From an uncultured Eubacterium sp. (GTDB lineage Bacteria; Bacillota; Clostridia; Peptostreptococcales; Anaerovoracaceae), in NCBI GenBank assembly GCA_937900695.1, contig CALCFD010000055.1, positions 53,064 to 117,063 on the forward strand: DNA of 64,000 nt, in the 5' to 3' direction. This document shows positions 60,590 through 64,000 of this stretch, in pieces (within the stretch, counting starts at the first letter, position 1; each line of letters begins with the position of its first letter). The notes under the pieces were generated by a model, which ran no database searches, was not told the origin of the DNA, and was given only the letters and a program-made list of their open reading frames with translations. The position numbers were made by a program, and so were the translations under genes.

Positions 60590-61005
60590 CAGTCCTCACC
60601 TCCGTATTTCTCAAAGAGTTTATCCGTAAGGTAAAGAGCTAAAAATGCTGATAGTATTCCACAAACTGCGCCACCCATCCAATAGACTAGTGCTTTGATA
60701 ACTTTTCCTGATATTGCATACTTTATCACCTCTGTCGAAAATGTCGCAAAAGTTGTAAATGCTCCAATAAAACCGGTTCCAAGTCCAACTACTATTCTGT
60801 GCTCATGGTGCCACATTTTTCCTAAGTAATTATATATAGAGGCTAGAAGGAAACATCCTACTGAATTTACTAAAAATGTCCCGATTGGAAAATTTCCCAT
60901 ATGATTAAAAAGGGTGCTTATATAGTATCTAGCCGCTGCGCCTACTGCACCCCAAAGAGCCACATGGGTATATATAATAAAATAATCGTCTCTATTTTTT
61001 TCCAT
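60589..61005 (-). CDS. crcB: Fluoride channel subunit FluC/CrcB (first copy)
   Basis: The 138-residue protein has four membrane segments, FPIGTFLVNSVGCFLLA and GTGFIGAFTTFATFSTE, matching the FluC family. Its N-terminus (MEKNRDDYFII) is a few residues longer than the second copy. It starts 3 bases after lepA ends, so its translation is coupled to lepA. The two copies are distinct in sequence and probably pair. Confidence 0.93.
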   Translation of the reverse strand: MEKNRDDYFIIYTHVALWGAVGAAARYYISTLFNHMGNFPIGTFLVNSVGCFLLASIYNYLGKMWHHEHRIVVGLGTGFIGAFTTFATFSTEVIKYAISGKVIKALVYWMGGAVCGILSAFLALYLTDKLFEKYGGED

Positions 61006-61008
61006 GTT

Positions 61009-62820
61009 TTATTTGTTATCATCGTATTTTAATACAGCAGTAAATGCTTCCTGAGGTACCTCAACTTTACCAAACTTTCTCATACGTTTTTTACCTTCCT
61101 TTTGCTTTTCTAGTAATTTCTTCTTACGAGAAATATCACCACCATAACACTTTGCAATTACGTCTTTACGATAAGCTCTAACAGTTGATCTAGCAATAAT
61201 CTTCTGCCCAATAGATGCCTGAATTGGCACTTCAAACTGATGCATAGGGATAACTTCCTTTAGCTTTTCACATACAAACTTACCTCTAGCATAAGCTTTT
61301 GATTCGTGTACAATCATAGAAAATGCATCTACTAAATCTTTGTTCAATAAAATATCCATCTTTACAAGCTTTGATGGTTCATATCTTAAAAATTCATAGT
61401 CAAGAGAGCCATACCCTCTTGTCTTAGATTTTAATGCATCAAAGAAATCATAGATAACCTCATTTAGTGGCATCTCATAATGAAGCTGAACTCTAGTTTC
61501 ATTAATATATTCCATATGAAGGAGCTTACCTCTTCTCTCCTGACAAATTTCCATGATATTACCAACATATTCTTTTGGAATCATAATATCTGCCTTAACA
61601 ATAGGCTCTTCAATATGATGTATCAATGTTAAATCTGGTAAATTACTTGGATTTTGAACCATAATTTCAGAACCATCGTTTTTAACTACCTTGTAAATTA
61701 CGCTCGGAGATGTTGTTATAACTGCAAGATTAAATTCTCTTTCTAATCTTTCAACGATGATTTCCATATGAAGTAAACCTAAAAATCCACATCTAAACCC
61801 AAATCCAAGAGCTTGAGATGTTTCTGGCTCAAAGTTAAAAGCTGCATCATTAACCTGTAACTTTTCTAAGGCATCTTTAACATTTTCATATTTTTCGCCT
61901 TCAGCTGGATAAATACCACAGTACACCATTGATTGTGCTTTTTTATATCCTGGCAATGGCTCTTCTGTTGGATCACTATCTAATGTAATAGTATCACCTA
62001 CTCTAGCATCTCTAACTTGCTTAATACTAGCACAAATATATCCTACTTCACCTGCTCTAAGCTCATTGCACGGTACTGGGCCTGGTGAGTAAGTTCCTAC
62101 TTCTGTTACCTCATATTTCTTCTTTGTATTCATAAGTCTTATGATATCGCCTGCTTTAACCTTACCATCAAAAATACGAGAATATATAACTACCCCCTTG
62201 TAGTTATCATAATATGAGTCAAAGATAAGAGCCTTAAGCTTACCGTTTACATCTCCTGATGGTGCAGGTACAGTATGTACAATAGCTTCTAACAAATCTG
62301 TAATACCTGTGCCCTCTTTAGCAGATACTAATGGTGCTTCTGATGCTTCAATTCCAATAATATCTTCTATTTCTTCTTTTACCTCGTCTGGTCTTGAACT
62401 AGGTAAATCTATTTTATTTAAACATGGCAAAATTTCTAAATCTTCATCAAGTGCCAAATAAACATTTGCAAGAGTTTGAGCTTCAACTCCCTGCGTTGCA
62501 TCTACTACAAGTACCGCACCTTCACAAGCTGCAAGAGATCTAGATACTTCATATGTAAAGTCAACATGGCCTGGAGTATCTATTAAGTTGAAAATATACT
62601 CATTGCCATCTTGAGCTTTATATAATAGTCTGCTAGTCTGTAGCTTGATAGTAATACCTCTTTCTCTTTCAAGATCCATATTGTCAAGATACTGTTCCTT
62701 CATGTCTCTTTTAGCAACACAACCTGTCTGTTCTAAGATACGATCAGCCAATGTGGACTTACCGTGGTCGATATGAGCTATAATACTAAAATTTCTTATA
62801 TTGTTCTGATATGAATTCAT
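61009..62820 (-). CDS. lepA: Elongation factor 4 (LepA)
   Basis: LepA is a ribosome-associated GTPase that back-translocates or aids 30S biogenesis. The 603-residue protein has G1 AHIDHGKSTL, G3 DTPGHVDF, G4 NKID, the EF-G-like domains, and the LepA-specific C-terminal domain with GDISRKKKLLEKQKEGKKRMR. It is divergent from rpsT, the common rpsT-lepA arrangement of Bacillota. Confidence 0.98.
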   Translation of the reverse strand: MNSYQNNIRNFSIIAHIDHGKSTLADRILEQTGCVAKRDMKEQYLDNMDLERERGITIKLQTSRLLYKAQDGNEYIFNLIDTPGHVDFTYEVSRSLAACEGAVLVVDATQGVEAQTLANVYLALDEDLEILPCLNKIDLPSSRPDEVKEEIEDIIGIEASEAPLVSAKEGTGITDLLEAIVHTVPAPSGDVNGKLKALIFDSYYDNYKGVVIYSRIFDGKVKAGDIIRLMNTKKKYEVTEVGTYSPGPVPCNELRAGEVGYICASIKQVRDARVGDTITLDSDPTEEPLPGYKKAQSMVYCGIYPAEGEKYENVKDALEKLQVNDAAFNFEPETSQALGFGFRCGFLGLLHMEIIVERLEREFNLAVITTSPSVIYKVVKNDGSEIMVQNPSNLPDLTLIHHIEEPIVKADIMIPKEYVGNIMEICQERRGKLLHMEYINETRVQLHYEMPLNEVIYDFFDALKSKTRGYGSLDYEFLRYEPSKLVKMDILLNKDLVDAFSMIVHESKAYARGKFVCEKLKEVIPMHQFEVPIQASIGQKIIARSTVRAYRKDVIAKCYGGDISRKKKLLEKQKEGKKRMRKFGKVEVPQEAFTAVLKYDDNK

Positions 62821-62898
62821 ATTTTCCTCACTTATATTTAAATTTATTTTAATAGATAATATTTCTCAATAACGTATATATTTTACATTAAAATCCTC

Positions 62899-62927
62899 TT
62901 GATTTCAATCAAAAAATGTTATATAAT
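62899..62927 (+). promoter_or_regulatory. Sigma-A promoter of rpsT
   Basis: TTGATT (62899-62904) and TATAAT (62922-62927) with a 17-base spacer, about 58 bases before the rpsT start. Confidence 0.85.
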
Positions 62928-62984
62928 ACCTAAAGCGAATTTGCTAATTACAAAAAAATTTAAAAAAAGTGGGGTGAAAATTAA

Positions 62985-63251
62985 ATGGCAAATATTAAAT
63001 CCGCTAAAAAAAGAATCAGTGTTATTGACAAAAAAACAGCAAGAAACAAAAGAGTTAAAAATCATATCAAAGAAGCTCTAAAAGACTTCGACAAAGCTAT
63101 CGAAGCTGGTGATATGACTCTTGCTAAAGAAAAGCTTGTACTTTGTGAAAAGAAATTAATGCAGGCTGTTGCTAAAGGTACTCTTCACAAGAAGACTGCT
63201 TCTAGAAAAGTGTCAAGACTAAACCAGAGATTCAACAAAGCTAACGCTTAA
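62985..63251 (+). CDS. rpsT: 30S ribosomal protein S20
   Basis: The 88-residue basic protein begins MANIKSAKKRISVIDKKTAR and has the S20 features NKRVKNHIKEALKDFDKAI and KGTLHKKTASRKVSRLNQ. It binds 16S rRNA. GTGGGGTG lies 9 bases before the ATG. An upstream ATG in another frame (62899) is not a gene. It ends before a strong terminator. Confidence 0.97.
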   Translation: MANIKSAKKRISVIDKKTARNKRVKNHIKEALKDFDKAIEAGDMTLAKEKLVLCEKKLMQAVAKGTLHKKTASRKVSRLNQRFNKANA

Positions 63252-63298
63252 ATCTCATCCGTCCCCACCCGTGTATAAGTTAAATACACAACAAAAGA

Positions 63299-63331
63299 AA
63301 AAAACCGGCGCTTGTCTCAGGCCGGTTTTTA
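63299..63331 (+). terminator. Terminator of rpsT
   Basis: AAAAACCGGC, loop GCTTGTCTCAG, GCCGGTTTTT. GC-rich stem with U run. Confidence 0.9.
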
Positions 63332-63359
63332 ATTTATCAAAATAAAAAAACGTATCTAC

Positions 63360-64000
63360 TGTACCGATCCCCCCAAAAAAAAGTTAGACAAAAAAATCTA
63401 ACGATTAGGAGGTCGGTATTTTTATGGTTAAATATACCTTTGAATTTAAAATGAAAGTTATTATTGAATGATATATCTATCTAAAAACATAATAATCATC
63501 ATTCTGTTATTGAGCAGTGAGTTAGAAATTTTAAAGAATTTGGTGTGAATGGTTTAGCACGTTCTCGGCAAAACAAAAAATACACTTTCGAATACAAACT
63601 TCATGTGGTAGAGTTGCACTTAACAAATGAAGTCTCATATCAGGAATTAGCTATTCAAGAAGGCATAACTAACAGTTCATTGATTGCAAATTGAGTTCGA
63701 TGTTATCGTGTAGCTGGTCCTGATGGTTTGAGACCTCGTAAGAAAACTTTGAGTACACATAAGAAGGATAGTAAATTAAAAACTAACGAAAATTCTGCAA
63801 AGACAATAAATTCATAAATACAAGTGCAGAATATGTTAAAGAATTAGAATTAAAAGACCTTCTCTCATGTACAAGTATGCCTAAAGCAAAGAACTTTTCA
63901 TTTGGATCAGGGTTGGGCATATCAAATGAAAGCATACTCTCATCACCTTAAAGATGAGCGAATATTTCAGAGTATGTCTCGAAAAGGAAATTGCCACGAT
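63360..64000 (+). mobile_element. Decayed IS3/IS150-type insertion sequence (runs to window end)
   Basis: It starts TGTACCGATCCCCC, the same end as the 8-kb relic. The orfA ATG at 63424 gives MVKYTFEFKMKVIIE and then a TGA. Later frames give RNFKEFGVNGLARSRQNKKY, TFEYKLHVVELHLTNEVSYQ and PDGLRPRKKT (the IS150 orfA HTH repeats), with another TGA at a likely Trp. From about 63895 the frame gives LDQGWAYQMKAYSHHLKDER and QSMSRKGNCHD, the end of the orfB DDE transposase, so most of orfB is deleted between about 63850 and 63890. Not active. Confidence 0.87.

Noticed and set aside
60236..62985. Fluoride riboswitch for the crcB pair
   Set aside because: Both crcB genes follow lepA without a leader, and no riboswitch-like motif is seen upstream of lepA.
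63424..63830. Use of TGA as a Trp codon
   Set aside because: Two TGA codons in the IS look like Trp positions, but frameshifts and deletions in the same element show decay, and host genes such as mutS, alaS and glpK use TGG for Trp.
1..64000. CRISPR array, tRNA or rRNA genes
   Set aside because: No regularly spaced repeats, cloverleaf or rRNA-like sequence was recognised on either strand.

Overview
The window is AT-rich, strongly coding bacterial chromosome. It reads as low-GC Bacillota, class Clostridia: an hrcA-grpE-dnaK-dnaJ operon under CIRCE, IreB/RuvX next to AlaS, Gls24/NusB, XseAB, a LexA-boxed YneA-like gene, and an anaerobe's flavour (ferredoxin-tailed aldo-keto reductase, corrinoid-activation proteins, NhaC antiporter, a regulator derived from a lysine-fermentation enzyme). 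I cannot name the genus. No rRNA, tRNA or CRISPR array was seen.

Layout. 1-6.6 kb (mostly + strand): iscS (5' cut by the window), iscU and mnmA for the sulfur relay to tRNA; a reverse-strand aldo-keto reductase; alaS; ireB-ruvX. 6.6-8.1 kb: a PepSY lipid/secreted-type protein, an SOS-regulated LysM protein, and an IS relic where a divergent lexA might be expected. 8.1-26.2 kb: a long reverse-strand run of closely packed housekeeping genes (gls24-like, nusB, Kae1-like, xseA, xseB, ispA, dxs, tlyA, aminotransferase, mutS, mutL, miaA, tyrosine recombinase, PLP lyase, TVP38-type membrane protein, MetH-activation-like protein, ASKHA activase). 26.3-31.1 kb: the heat-shock operon, with CIRCE and a near-consensus promoter.

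31.4-51.9 kb is a reverse-strand defence island. A complete type 1 BREX set (brxA, brxB, brxC, pglX, pglZ, brxL) is transcribed from one promoter upstream of brxA. A GIY-YIG protein is inserted between pglX and pglZ. About 2.7 kb of accessory and decaying genes (a Fic gene broken into two pieces around an intact RhuM gene and an AlbA/Schlafen fragment, plus a frameshifted orphan) lies between brxC and pglX. McrB and McrC, a uridine-kinase-like protein and an orphan HicB follow brxL. PglX would mark self DNA, BREX would block unmarked phage, and McrBC would cut foreign modified DNA, so the combination covers both unmodified and modified invaders.

52.0-56.9 kb holds the least familiar arrangement. 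A sigma-54 activator carries an N-terminal half that looks like 3,5-diaminohexanoate dehydrogenase (lysine fermentation) with a degraded nucleotide-binding loop. Three related 16-bp operator-like sites and a textbook -24/-12 promoter lie between it and a divergent 60-residue orphan protein. A 52-residue leader-like ORF, a terminator and an NhaC-family antiporter follow. I rate this as the best candidate for an undescribed circuit.

56.9-63.3 kb: a reverse-strand run lepA, two fluC/crcB genes, hemW, glpK and a membrane protein, divergent from rpsT. 63.36-64.0 kb: a decayed IS3/IS150-type element of the same family as the 8-kb relic.
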